Part shown: positions 7,650 through 16,505 of the stretch, one piece after another
How the letters are laid out: the number at the start of each line of letters is the position of its first letter
How positions within the stretch are numbered: position 1 is the stretch's first letter
Translations under genes and position numbers: made by a program
Notes under the pieces: model-generated
Database searches by the model: none
The model's input: only the letters and a program-made list of their open reading frames with translations
Told to the model about the DNA's origin: nothing
Assembly: GCA_965202735.1 (NCBI GenBank)
Contig: OZ241844.1
Coordinates: forward strand, 3,472,001-3,536,000
Direction: 5' to 3'
DNA: 64,000 nt
Source: HK1 sp965202735
Lineage (GTDB): Bacteria > Pseudomonadota > Gammaproteobacteria > HK1

Positions 7650-8708
7650 ATGAGCAAGGTCGGAGTCATGATCTGCGGCCACGGCAGTCGCGACGTGAAT
7701 GCGGTGGACGAGTTCGACGCAGTCGCCCGGGGCCTGCGCGAACGGCTGCCTCAGTACCAGGTCGAGAGCGGATTCCTGGAGTTCGCCACCCCCATCATCC
7801 GCGACGGTCTCGACAGGCTGCACGAGGCCGCTCACGACCTGGTGCTCGCGGTCCCCGGGATGCTGTTCGCGGCCGGCCACGCCAAGAACGACATCCCGTC
7901 GGTGCTGCGCACCTACGAGGCCGGCCATCCGGGCATGGAGATCCGCTATGCCCGCGAGCTGGGCATCGACCCGAAGATGCTCAAGGCGGCGGGGGACCGC
8001 ATCCGGCAGGCGCTGGACCGGGCGAGCGGGGACGTCCCGCTGCACGACACCATGCTGGTGGTGGTCGGGCGGGGCACCTCCGACTCCGACGCCAACTCCA
8101 ACGTCAGCAAGGTCATGCGCATGTTGTGGGAGGGCTTCGGGTTCGGCTGGGGCGAGGTCTGCTACTCCGGGGTGACCTTCCCGCTGGTGGAGCCCGGCCT
8201 GCGGCACGCGGCGCGGCTCGGCTACCGCCGCATCGTCGTCTTTCCCTACTTCCTGTTCACCGGCGTGCTCGTCAAGCGCATCTACGACCACACCGACCGG
8301 GTGGCGGCCGAGCACCCGGAGATCGAGTTCCTCAAGGCCGGCTACCTCAACGACCACCCCATGGTGCTCGACGCGTTCACGGACCGTGTCCACGAGATCC
8401 TGAACGGCGAGAACAACATGAACTGCAAGCTCTGCAAGTACCGCGCGCAGGTCCTCGGCTTCGAGGCGGAGGTGGGGCTGCCGCAGGAGAGCCACCACCA
8501 CCACGTGGAGGGAGTCGGCACCGGCGATCACGTCCATGCGCACGGCTCCTCCGACGGCGACGGCTCCTCCGACGGCGATGGCCACCATCACCACCACGGC
8601 GACGAGCATCACCACGGACACCACCACCGGCACGACCATCACCACGGACACCATCCGTATCCGCACGCCGATCATCCACATGGCCCGAGGAGCATGACCG
8701 GCGATTGA
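7650..8708 (+). CDS. cbiX: Sirohydrochlorin cobaltochelatase CbiX, long form with His-rich tail
   Basis: The 352-residue protein has two CbiX-type chelatase domains (the first beginning ICGHGSRD, about 8-15, with the metal-site His), a MNCKLC motif (about 257-262) like the Fe-S motif of long CbiX, and an extreme His-rich tail (about 310-345, more than 20 His). CbiX inserts cobalt into sirohydrochlorin, the early-insertion route. The tail probably stores or passes cobalt. The start follows GGAGAGCACGAG. It lies divergent from cobD by 50 bases and upstream of cobH. Its presence beside CobH/CobI/CobL suggests those enzymes may work on cobalt-containing intermediates. Confidence 0.93.
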   Translation: MSKVGVMICGHGSRDVNAVDEFDAVARGLRERLPQYQVESGFLEFATPIIRDGLDRLHEAAHDLVLAVPGMLFAAGHAKNDIPSVLRTYEAGHPGMEIRYARELGIDPKMLKAAGDRIRQALDRASGDVPLHDTMLVVVGRGTSDSDANSNVSKVMRMLWEGFGFGWGEVCYSGVTFPLVEPGLRHAARLGYRRIVVFPYFLFTGVLVKRIYDHTDRVAAEHPEIEFLKAGYLNDHPMVLDAFTDRVHEILNGENNMNCKLCKYRAQVLGFEAEVGLPQESHHHHVEGVGTGDHVHAHGSSDGDGSSDGDGHHHHHGDEHHHGHHHRHDHHHGHHPYPHADHPHGPRSMTGD

Positions 8709-8794
8709 ATGAGCGACCGACAGGCGGCACCGGCTCGGGCGGCGGGGCGGCTGCATCGAGATTCGGGATGGATTCGCATTCCGGCGCCGGAGCC

Positions 8795-9436
8795 ATGAGC
8801 CGCAGCTACGAGTACGTCCGGGACCCCGAGGCCATCTATCGGCTCTCCTCGGAGCGGGTGGCGGCGGCCACCGACGTCAGCGGGCTTCCCGCGGAGCTCG
8901 CCACGATCGCGTACCGGCTGGTGCATGCCTGCGCAATGCCCGACATCGTTGGCGATCTCCGCTGGCACGGGTCCCCGGCCGGGGCCGCGCACCGCGCGCT
9001 TCGCGCCGGCGCCTGCGTGCTGGCGGACTGCGAGATGGTCGCCGACGGCATCATCCGCGACCGGCTGCCGGCGGAGAATACGGTGCGGTGCAGCCTGAAC
9101 GACCCGCGCGCGCGAGAGATCCGGCGGCGCGAGCGAACGACCCGTTCCGCGGCCGCGGTGGCGCTGTGGCGCGAGCACCTGCCGGGCTCGGTGGTGGCCA
9201 TCGGCAACGCGCCCACGGCGCTGTTCCGGCTGCTGGAGACGCTGGCCGGCGCACCCGAGCTGCGGCCCGCCGCGATCCTCGCCTTTCCGGTCGGGTTCGT
9301 CGGGGCGGCGGAATCGAAGCTCGCGCTGGTGGAAGCGGAGCTGGACGTCCCCTTCGTCACCCTGCTCGGCCGCCGGGGGGGAAGTGCGATGGCCGCGGCC
9401 GCCGTCAACGCGCTTTCCGGCCCCCTGGCGCCATGA
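8795..9436 (+). CDS. cobH: Precorrin-8X / cobalt-precorrin-8 methylmutase CobH/CbiC
   Basis: This enzyme moves the C11 methyl group to C12 to give hydrogenobyrinate or its cobalt form. The 213-residue protein has the catalytic His44 in RLVHACAMPD, and AIGNAPTALFRL and FPVGFVGAAESK as in all CobH/CbiC. I chose ATG 8795; an ATG at 8768 would add nine residues. It is 86 bases after cbiX. CobH and CbiC cannot be told apart by sequence alone, and the neighbouring CbiX leaves the cobalt state of its substrate open. Confidence 0.94.
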   Translation: MSRSYEYVRDPEAIYRLSSERVAAATDVSGLPAELATIAYRLVHACAMPDIVGDLRWHGSPAGAAHRALRAGACVLADCEMVADGIIRDRLPAENTVRCSLNDPRAREIRRRERTTRSAAAVALWREHLPGSVVAIGNAPTALFRLLETLAGAPELRPAAILAFPVGFVGAAESKLALVEAELDVPFVTLLGRRGGSAMAAAAVNALSGPLAP

Positions 9437-9947
9437 AGCCCCGGTCCGCATTCGCGGAGCTCGCCGAGGCCGGCACCGGGTGCGGCAGCTCTCATTGTGG
9501 CGCCCGAGTGCATCGCAAGGCGCACCATTCCTCCGGTCCCCCAAGGCTCGTTTCTTGTCCGGCGAGGGGCGGTGCAGGCAGGTTCGGCGGTCCATTCGGG
9601 AGAGGATTTCGTTGTCGATGCACCGGTTTCGGCCTCGAGGAGGCACCACCCACCGCAAGGACGGCAACTTCACAGCGATCACCAGCCGCCGACCGCGACA
9701 AAATGTTCATGGCCGCGCTCATGGCCGCACTGGCCACCCCGCCGCATGAAAGGGCGCCGGGCCGCAACGCGGCGATTACTGGAGGCGCGGGGCCCTTCCC
9801 GAATGCACTTTCACGGCAAAAAATGGTCCTGCCCGGTCCCCCCCGTTCGGTGCAATCGAGGCCGGACCGAACGCCGGGTCCGCCCCGCCGGAGGACCGCG
9901 GGCGGACATGACGAGAATTGCCGCACCGGGTGCGGGCTCCTCGACCG
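9437..9947. other. 510-base gap inside the corrin cluster, no gene seen
   Basis: Several open frames cross this stretch, but none shows codon bias or a recognisable family. Composition drops compared with flanking genes. The sequence GCACCGGGTGCGG occurs near both ends (about 9475 and 9923), which might mark an old deletion or duplication. In other genomes another cob gene often sits between cobH and cobL, so loss of a gene here is possible but unproven. Confidence 0.5.
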
Positions 9948-11213
9948 ATGAGGCCCTGGCTCACGGTGGTGGGCATGGGCGACGACGGCCCGCACGGGCT
10001 GGCGCCCGCGGCTCGCGTGGTGGTCGAGCGGGCCCGCGTGGTAGTCGGCGGGCAGCGTCATCTCGACCTGCTGGCCGACCTGCCGGGGCCCGGAGAGCGC
10101 GAGCGCATCCCTTGGCCGCGGCCGTTCGGCGCCCTCGGCGAAACGCTCGAGCCGCTGCGCGGCCGGGCGGTCTGCGTGCTCGCGACCGGTGACCCGACCT
10201 GCTATGGCGTCGGCTCCATCCTCGTGGAGCGGTTCGGGCTGGAAGCGGTGCGCATCGTCCCCGCGCCGTCCGCGTTCAGCCTGGCCTGCGCGCGGCTCGG
10301 CTGGGCGGCGCAGGCGGTGCAGACTCTGAGCCTGCACGGCCGGCCGCTGGCGCTGCTGCATCCGTTCATCCAGCCCGGCGTGCGGCTGCTGGCGCTGAGC
10401 GCGAACGCGGGTACGGCCGGCGAAGTGGCGCGGGTCCTGCGCGAACGGGGCTACGGCGGAAGCCGGCTCACGGTGCTGTCGCACCTCGGGGGCGGGAAGG
10501 AGCGGATGCACGTCTCGACCGCGGGCTCGTATCGGGCCGGCGACGCGGTGGCGGATCTGAACACGCTGGCCATCGAGTGCGTGGCCGACCCCGGCGCGGC
10601 GCTGGTTCCGCGTACCCCCGGCCTGGCCGACGCGCTATACGAGCACGACGGCCAGCTCACCAAGCGCGAGGTGCGGGCGATGACCCTCGCGGCGCTGGGT
10701 CCGGTCCCCGGTCAGCTTCTCTGGGACGTCGGCGCCGGCTGCGGCTCCATCGGCATCGAATGGATGCGCACCCACCCCGACTGCCGCGCCGTCGCCATCG
10801 AGCCGGACGCCGGCCGCGTCGGGTCGATCGCCGCCAACAGCGCCGCGCTCGGCACGCCGGGGATCGAGGTGGTGAGCGGGCGCGCGCCGGCGGCGCTCGA
10901 AGGACTGGCGCCTCCCGACGCCGTCTTCGTGGGCGGCGGGATCACCGCGCCGGGCCTGCTGGACCGTTGCTGGTCCGTGCTCGGGCCGGGCGGCCGCCTG
11001 GTGGCCAACGTGGTCTCGGTCGAGGGCGAGGCGGTCCTCGACCGCTGGCACCGCACGCACGGCGGCCGCCTGACCCGCATCGCGATCACCCGGTGCGAGC
11101 CGCTGGGGCGCCGGCGCGGCTGGCGCCCGCTGATGCCGGTGACCCAGCTCGCCGTGACCAGGGGGGCCGGCGAGGCTGGCGCGAAGAAGGGCACGGAGGA
11201 GCCGGCGGGATGA
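9948..11213 (+). CDS. cobL: Precorrin-6Y C5,15-methyltransferase (decarboxylating) CobL / CbiET fusion
   Basis: The 421-residue protein fuses a CbiE-type tetrapyrrole methyltransferase (about 1-200; VVGMGDDGPHGL at the start, ATGDPTCYGVGS later) to a CbiT-type methyltransferase (about 205-400; SAM loop WDVGAGCGSIGIEW). It methylates C5 and C15 and removes the acetate carboxyl at C12. The start ATG 9948 opens directly with the methyltransferase fold; ten extra residues from 9918 are not needed. The C-terminal GAGEAGAKKGTEEPAG tail is low-complexity. It follows cobH after an empty gap and precedes cobI. Confidence 0.94.
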   Translation: MRPWLTVVGMGDDGPHGLAPAARVVVERARVVVGGQRHLDLLADLPGPGERERIPWPRPFGALGETLEPLRGRAVCVLATGDPTCYGVGSILVERFGLEAVRIVPAPSAFSLACARLGWAAQAVQTLSLHGRPLALLHPFIQPGVRLLALSANAGTAGEVARVLRERGYGGSRLTVLSHLGGGKERMHVSTAGSYRAGDAVADLNTLAIECVADPGAALVPRTPGLADALYEHDGQLTKREVRAMTLAALGPVPGQLLWDVGAGCGSIGIEWMRTHPDCRAVAIEPDAGRVGSIAANSAALGTPGIEVVSGRAPAALEGLAPPDAVFVGGGITAPGLLDRCWSVLGPGGRLVANVVSVEGEAVLDRWHRTHGGRLTRIAITRCEPLGRRRGWRPLMPVTQLAVTRGAGEAGAKKGTEEPAG

Positions 11214-11613
11214 AGGAGAGCGGCACGGTCCCGATGCCACTGCCAGGACGTTGGATTGATTCCTGTGTCTTCGCCTGGCGGGATGAAGGAGAGCGGCGCA
11301 GTCCCGCTGCCACCCGCCGCGGACAGCCGGCCCCGCCGGGTCGCCGTCGCGGGCGGGACCGAGGACGGAGCGGATACCGCTCAGGGGCAGTCGGCCCGCT
11401 GCGGCGATTGCCTATTTGTTCTCGGAGCTTCGCCGCACGCGGGCGGATACCGCTCAGGGGCGGTCGGCCTGCTGCGGCCGCCGATCCGCCGTCGCGAGGG
11501 GTGCCCGATGTCGCCGGGGGCGCGGCGGTCCGCCCGACAGTCCGCGGTCCGCCCGTCGTGAGACGGTGCTTCGAAGGCGCGGCCGCAGCGATGGACACGG
11601 CGGAGCACAGGGG
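11207..11613. repeat. Gap with two short tandem duplications before cobI
   Basis: This gap shows no gene but two duplications. GGGATGAAGGAGAGCGGC occurs at about 11209 and again at about 11280. GCGGATACCGCTCAGGGGC occurs at about 11370 and again at about 11450, with about 16 further matching bases. The duplicated GGGATGAAGG also resembles the start region of cobI (11611-11620). Confidence 0.65.
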
Positions 11614-12321
11614 ATGAAGGGAACGCTGTACGGCCTCGGGGTCGGTCCCGGCGACCCGGAGCTGATCACCCTCAAGGCGCTGCGGGTCCTGGAGCGCGTC
11701 GGCGTGCTCGCCTATCCGGCCCCGGAGGAAGGGGAGAGCCTGGTGCGCACCATCGTGGCCGGACATCTCGATGGGCGCCACGAGGAGATCTGCATCCGGA
11801 TGCCCATGGTGGCGGCCCGATTCCCGGCTCGGGACGTCTACGACCGGGCCGCCGTCGAGCTCGGCCGGCACCTCGACGCCGGGCGCGACGTGGCCATGCT
11901 GTGCGAAGGGGACCCCTTCTTCTACGGGTCGTTCATGTACCTGTTCGGGCGCATGGCCGAGCGGCACGCGGTGGAGGTGGTTCCCGGGGTGTCGTCGCTC
12001 ATGGCGTGCGCCGCCACCCTCGGCGCGCCGCTCGCGGCACGCAACGATGTGCTCTCCGTCCTGCCGGCAACGCTCGCGAGCGAGGCGCTGGCGCAACGCA
12101 TCCGCGATGTCGACGCGGTTGCCATCATCAAGGTCGGTCGGCACCTGCCACGGGTCCGGGCCGTGATCGAGGCCCTGGGGCTGACCGCGCACGCCCGCTA
12201 CGTCGAGCACGCGACCATGACGAACCAGAGGATCCTGCCGCTCGCCGAGGTCGACGCGGCCGCCGCGCCGTACTTCTCCATGATCCTGCTGCACGCCCGC
12301 GGCAACGCGTGGAACGTGTGA
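11614..12321 (+). CDS. cobI: Precorrin-2 / cobalt-factor II C20-methyltransferase CobI/CbiL
   Basis: The 235-residue tetrapyrrole methyltransferase opens with YGLGVGPGDPELITLKA and has GDPFFYGSFMYL and VPGVSS, the pattern of CobI/CbiL, which adds the C20 methyl of the corrin ring. The ATG at 11614 follows GGGG. It is the last corrin gene in the window: cobJ, cobM, cobK and cobB, which often follow, are absent and the DNA passes into a repeat-rich accessory island. It may be the ragged edge of a cluster broken by rearrangement. Confidence 0.94.
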   Translation: MKGTLYGLGVGPGDPELITLKALRVLERVGVLAYPAPEEGESLVRTIVAGHLDGRHEEICIRMPMVAARFPARDVYDRAAVELGRHLDAGRDVAMLCEGDPFFYGSFMYLFGRMAERHAVEVVPGVSSLMACAATLGAPLAARNDVLSVLPATLASEALAQRIRDVDAVAIIKVGRHLPRVRAVIEALGLTAHARYVEHATMTNQRILPLAEVDAAAAPYFSMILLHARGNAWNV

Positions 12322-12895
12322 CGCCGGGGCCCATCGGGGAGCGTCTTTCCTGATCCGGGGAGCGCTGAACATGGTCAACACCGGCCACGAGACCGGCCGG
12401 GAGAAGCCCCTCTCCCCTCGGGAGAGGGGTGGGTGAGGGGAGGGGTCGGGATGGGAGCTTGGGGTGTGAGGCCCACGCGCCGAAGGGCGTCCTGATCGCG
12501 CTTCCTGACCGCTCCATCCGTCGGGCGATGAAAGCCGTTGTGCATCAAGCCTTCAGCCCGAGCGGCGCTTGAGCGGCCGCGCCCGCCGCGCACTTGCGGA
12601 GACAGTCCCGGAACCGCCGCGCGGCTTCCGGGCGGCACTATAGGAAGCGGTAGATAACAAAGCAATGCGGGAAGGAGCGGGCGCTGGTGCCATCAGGCGG
12701 TTGCGCCCCGAGGCCGGAAGCAGCGCAGCCGAAGCGGAATTCGCTTCCGCCTTGCGGGACGTGATTGTCACGCCATGACCCCGGCGGCGGCGTGACCAAA
12801 GTGACTGCGGGATTGACAGGCGTCCGCGCTGCATGGACCACGGCCGCCATGCGAGCATGGTTGCCGACACGCCACTGAAGACAGGCAGCACACCC
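12322..12895. other. Intergenic region with a REP-like hairpin, no gene
   Basis: Apart from the hairpin at 12407-12440 I see no coding or RNA feature. The right half (about 12650-12800) has lower GC than the corrin cluster and marks the start of the accessory island. A promoter for the RTX gene presumably lies here but I cannot place it. Confidence 0.5.
12407..12440. repeat. REP-like palindromic hairpin
   Basis: CCCCTCTCCC and GGGAGAGGGG are separated by four bases and followed by TGGGTGAGGGG. It is the inverted counterpart of the element at 2759-2793 and, following cobI, could act as a transcript end-stabilising structure. Confidence 0.65.
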
Positions 12896-13234
12896 ATGGC
12901 CTCAACACCCATCATTGGAACCCCCGCACGCGAGAACCTGACAGGCGGCCCCAGCCCAGACCGTATTGAAGGCAGGGGCGGCGGCGACTGGATGTCAGGA
13001 AGAGGCGGTGGCGACACGATGCGTGGCGGCAAGGGCCGCGACACGATGTACGGCGGCAGCGGCGACGACGAGATGCTCGGCGGCGACGACAACGACACGA
13101 TGCGCGGCGGCGCGGGCGTCGACGAGATGAGTGGCGGCAAGGGCCGCGACACGATGTACGGCGGCGTGGGCGACGACACGATGTACGGCGGTGAGGAAGA
13201 CGGCGGGAAAGACAGCGGCCAAAACGTAACCTGA
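12896..13234 (+). pseudogene. RTX-repeat protein, N-terminal part (split by IS1595 element)
   Basis: The fragment starts MASTPIIGTPARENLTGG and then carries calcium-binding nonapeptide repeats of the hemolysin type (GGKGRDTMY, GGSGDDEML, GGAGVDEMS and others). In-frame upstream ATGs at 12833 and 12857 are possible. Coding runs through codon 13226-13228, then enters the IS and stops at 13232-13234. Removing the element (13230-14258) and one copy of the 8-bp duplication joins it in frame to 14290-14652, giving a protein of about 239-260 residues. RTX repeats usually occur in type-I-secreted proteins, but no secretion genes are nearby. Confidence 0.85.
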
Positions 13235-14258
13235 TTACCACTCAAGCGAAGCGCAACTTGAGCAGCCTTTCCGGCATCGGCGGCGTCCTGAGCGCCACGT
13301 AGACGAGTCTCGGAATGATGTCGGGCAGGTCGAATCGACGATTGAACCGGTACTCGAACTCGGCCAGATAGCGCTGCGCATACTTGGGCCGAACCGCATG
13401 GTGGGTCCCACGCAACGCGCTCTTGATGTTGCCGAGAATCGTGTTGACCCATCGAAACTCGGGACGCTCGACCGCAGCCCGTCCCCGGCCGACCACGATG
13501 GACTCGTGCGCGCAGCCCGCCGCCGCCACCCCATGAAAGCACGCCAGCCCGTCGGAGCGGACCGCGGTGCCCGGACACAGATGCTGCTGCGCCCAGGCGG
13601 CGATTTCGGTGAGACGGAATCCCTTGACCACGGTGAGCTTCACCCGTATCGGGTGGCCGTGTGCGTTGGTCTCGACCGCGGCGACGAACGGCGTCTTGCC
13701 CGGTGCGCCCCGACCGCGCTTGCCGCCGCTGCGCTCGCCCCCGAGATAGGCGTCGTCGAGCTCGATCCGACCGCCGAGCGGGTGGGTGCGGTCGCGCTCC
13801 ATCATCACCTGCATCAGATTGTGGCGCATACGCCATGCGGCGTTGTAGGAGATGCCGAGCTGGCGGTGCAGCTTCATCGCCGAGGCGCCCTTCTTGTCCT
13901 GGGTCATGAAGTAGATGGCCTGGAACCATACCGTCAGGGGCAGCTTGGTCGCCTCGAAGAGGGTGCCGGCGGTGATCGAGGTCTGGCGGTGGCAGCGGTG
14001 GCACTGCTGGAGCTTGCGGGTGGTCAACTGACAGCCTCGGTCGTGGCCGCAGTTCGGACACCTGAAGCCGTTGGGCCATCGCCACCGGTACAGGGCGTTG
14101 AAGCATTGCTCTTCGGTGCCGTAGAGGGAGAGGAACTGGTTGAGGCTGATACCTTTCTGGAACTGGACCGGGTTGCGAGCCATGTCGATTTCCTTTTCCT
14201 ATCATGAAGTTACAGAGCGACATCTGCTAAGTGATGCTTAGATTCAAGGGTAATCAGG
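13230..14258 (-). mobile_element. IS1595-family insertion sequence with 8-bp target duplication
   Basis: The 1,029-bp element starts CCTGATTACCACTCAAG and its other end, read in reverse, starts CCTGATTACCCTTGAA, so the termini are inverted repeats. It is flanked by the direct repeat AAACGTAA at 13222-13229 and 14259-14266, the 8-bp target duplication expected for IS1595. It carries one intact transposase gene. The exact duplication and precise frame restoration in the RTX gene indicate a recent insertion. Confidence 0.95.
13242..14183 (-). CDS. IS1595-family transposase (ISXO2-like)
   Basis: The 313-residue protein has an N-terminal zinc ribbon (FRCPNCGHDRGC about 40-51, QQCHRCH about 59-65) and an ISXO2-like DDE domain with IELDDAYLGG, SDGLACFHG and a C-terminal segment containing FEYRFNRRFD. 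All expected parts are present and no stop interrupts it, so it is probably active. It fills the element apart from the ends. Confidence 0.93.
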   Translation of the reverse strand: MARNPVQFQKGISLNQFLSLYGTEEQCFNALYRWRWPNGFRCPNCGHDRGCQLTTRKLQQCHRCHRQTSITAGTLFEATKLPLTVWFQAIYFMTQDKKGASAMKLHRQLGISYNAAWRMRHNLMQVMMERDRTHPLGGRIELDDAYLGGERSGGKRGRGAPGKTPFVAAVETNAHGHPIRVKLTVVKGFRLTEIAAWAQQHLCPGTAVRSDGLACFHGVAAAGCAHESIVVGRGRAAVERPEFRWVNTILGNIKSALRGTHHAVRPKYAQRYLAEFEYRFNRRFDLPDIIPRLVYVALRTPPMPERLLKLRFA

Positions 14259-14265
14259 AAACGTA

Positions 14266-14652
14266 ATAGGCGGCGGCGGCAACGACACGATGCACGGCGG
14301 CGACAAAGGCAACGTGATGCTCGGCGGGTCGGGCAACGACAAGATGCACGGAGGGGCCCACGCTGACGTTTTGGCAGGCGACCTCGACATCGCCACGCTG
14401 AACAAAAATCCGGACTTTAACCGCGCTGTGAAGTTGGAAAAGTCGGACGGTGGCGACGACACGCTGGACGGCAAAGGCGGCGATGACGAGTTGTACGGCG
14501 GTACCGGCAAGGACACGCTGACCGGCGGCGCAGGCGACGACATACTGTTCGGCGGATCGGGCGACGACACGATCATGGACTTCGACGTCCAGTCCGAACA
14601 CGAGTCGTGTCCCGACAATGTGGTGCCCCTTCGACGCGCAAATCTCCACTAA
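14266..14652 (+). pseudogene. RTX-repeat protein, C-terminal part (split by IS1595 element)
   Basis: This fragment continues the RTX repeats of 12896-13234 (GGGGNDTMHGG, GGSGNDKMHGG), has a non-repetitive stretch (LAGDLDIATLNKNPDFNRAV), then more repeats (GGAGDDILFGGSGDDTIMD) and a short tail ending at 14652. An ATG at 14290 could start a remnant protein of 120 residues. The tail lies only 63 bases before the CRISPR array. The C-terminus lacks an obvious long type-I secretion signal. Confidence 0.85.
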
Positions 14653-14715
14653 CCATGATCAATTCTGGGGGCACACCCCGTGTCCCTGCCCGGACCCGGT
14701 GCGCATGGCGTGCCC

Positions 14716-15697
14716 GTTTTCCGCGGCTCTATGCCGCGGCCTCATTGAAGCACGACCGCCTACTCAGTCAGGGACTGATCGAGTACAGTTTTCCGCGGCT
14801 CTATGCCGCGGCCTCATTGAAGCACCCCTGCGCGGTCGCAGAAGACGATCCAGTTTAACGGTTTTCCGCGGCTCTATGCCGCGGCCTCATTGAAGCCGCA
14901 CCTGACCTTTCGGTCCTCGGGGACCTCGTCCGTTTTCCGCGGCTCTATGCCGCGGCCTCATTGAAGCAGGTCATCCCGCGTCAGATACTGTGGCTGCTGC
15001 ACCGGAGTTTTCCGCGGCTCTATGCCGCGGCCTCATTGAAGCGGCAGCTCGCGTACCGCTCCGCGCAGACCCTCAACGCGTTTTCCGCGGCTCTATGCCG
15101 CGGCCTCATTGAAGCTTGTTGGTGCAGATGACGAGACCCTGCAGGATCCCAGTTTTCCGCGGCTCTATGCCGCGGCCTCATTGAAGCTGTCTGGGCGGCA
15201 ATATCCTGACCGCGTTGGGTGACGTTTTCCGCGGCTCTATGCCGCGGCCTCATTGAAGCCGGGACGGGGCGGGGCGCGTGTCGTAGTCGGTGAGCAGTTT
15301 TCCGCGGCTCTATGCCGCGGCCTCATTGAAGCAAGGGCTGCTCCAGCCGATAAGCCAAAGACTCGTGTGGTTTTCCGCGGCTCTATGCCGCGGCCTCATT
15401 GAAGCAAGGAGACAAAGGCGATACCGGATCTCAGGGTGGTAGTTTTCCGCGGCTCTATGCCGCGGCCTCATTGAAGCGTCTTGAACGGGGAGGCGACGAA
15501 GCCCCCGTTGATGGTTTTCCGCGGCTCTATGCCGCGGCCTCATTGAAGCAAGGCTACGAGCTGGGATTCTATGCGGGCCACAGCGCGTTTTCCGCGGCTC
15601 TATGCCGCGGCCTCATTGAAGCGAGCTCTGACTGCACTCCACTGTTGTACTCCTTAGCTAGGTTTTCCGTGGCTCTATGCCGCGGCCTCATTGAAGC
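14716..15697 (+). CRISPR. Orphan CRISPR array, 14 repeats and 13 spacers
   Basis: Fourteen 36-bp repeats begin at 14716, 14788, 14861, 14932, 15007, 15080, 15152, 15224, 15297, 15370, 15442, 15514, 15587 and 15662. Each opens GTTTTCCGCGG, has a 7-bp stem CCGCGGC-TCTAT-GCCGCGG and ends CTCATTGAAGC. Spacers are 35-39 bp. The first thirteen repeats are identical and the last has one change (CCGCGG to CCGTGG), placing the leader on the left and transcription rightward, in agreement with the ATTGAAGC 3' end. No cas gene lies in the window, and the 63 bases left of the array leave little room for a leader. Subtype not assigned. Confidence 0.98.
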
Positions 15698-15876
15698 TCG
15701 CGGTCCCGCCCGTCTTTGACACTTGTGCATACATGTCGCCGCGAAACACGTAGCGATGGCTCCGTGGATCAAGGGGTTACGGAGATCTGCACTCGATATC
15801 GGCCGGAATTACATAGATACATGATATGGGCGAGGAGATGTTGTATGAAACCAGCAGCACATGTACTATTGGATAC
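15698..15876. other. AT-richer sequence after the CRISPR array
   Basis: The stretch is markedly lower in GC than the rest of the window and holds repeats of ACATGT/TACATG type near 15865-15885. It contains no gene. It probably belongs to the decayed IS1634-like element that follows. Confidence 0.5.
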
Positions 15877-16505
15877 ATGTACATGCGCCAGTCCAACCAG
15901 AAGCGCGCCGATGGCTCCGTGCTGAGCCACCTCCAGATCGCCGAGAACGTCTGGGACCCCGTCAAGAAACGCTCGCGCGTTCGCATCATCTACAACTGCG
16001 GTCGTGGCGACGACCCCAAGGCCACCGAACGCCTGCGCCGCCTCGCCCGCAGCATCCTCAAGCGTTGCTCACCCGAAGAGCTCGTCGCCGAGGACCCCTC
16101 GTTGCGCGTGGTCGACTCCTGGCCCTACGGCGATATCTACGTGCTCGAACACCTCTGGCGACAGGTCGGATGGCGCTCGGATACAAGCAGTTGCAACGCG
16201 TCGAGCAGGCGTGGCGGCAGCTCAAGAGCGGGCTACGTGTGCGCCCGGTCTATCACTGGGCGGTGCATCGCATCCACGCTCATATCTCATTGACAGTCAT
16301 CGCGCTGTTGCTTGAGCGCATGGCCGAGCATGCGTGCGCGGATACGTGGCGCAACATCCGCGACGATCTGAAGGGCATCCAGCTTGCGCAATTGATCGGG
16401 TCGAACGGGACGCTGTGGCAGGTGACGGAGCCGCGTCCGAGCGCATCGAACCGACTGAAATCACTTCAGATTACTCCCCCTCCGGCGATTGTGAAGCTGG
16501 GCTGA
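15877..16505 (+). pseudogene. IS1634-family transposase, internally deleted and frame-broken
   Basis: The N-terminal piece (15877 to about 16170; MYMRQSNQKRADGSV..., SRVRIIYNCGRGDDPKA) matches the start of IS1634-type transposases, and the C-terminal piece (about 16170-16505, in a different frame; YKQLQRVEQAWRQLKSGL, RPVYHWAVHRIHAH) matches their end. The catalytic middle of several hundred residues is missing and the junction near 16170 shifts frame. It can no longer transpose. Neither end of the element could be placed with confidence. Confidence 0.8.

Noticed and set aside
9497..10192. An open frame bridging cobH and cobL as a missing cob gene
   Set aside because: Its translation has no tetrapyrrole-enzyme motifs and most of it is the wrong frame of cobL.
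11207..11613. A second cobalamin riboswitch upstream of cobI
   Set aside because: The B12 box and the conserved GATGAAACGGGAA-type elements are missing; GATGAAGG there comes from a short duplication.
14716..15697. Short open frames reading FPRLYAAASLK repeatedly, as a possible repeat protein
   Set aside because: They are translations of the CRISPR repeat; frames change with spacer length and there is no start or ribosome site.
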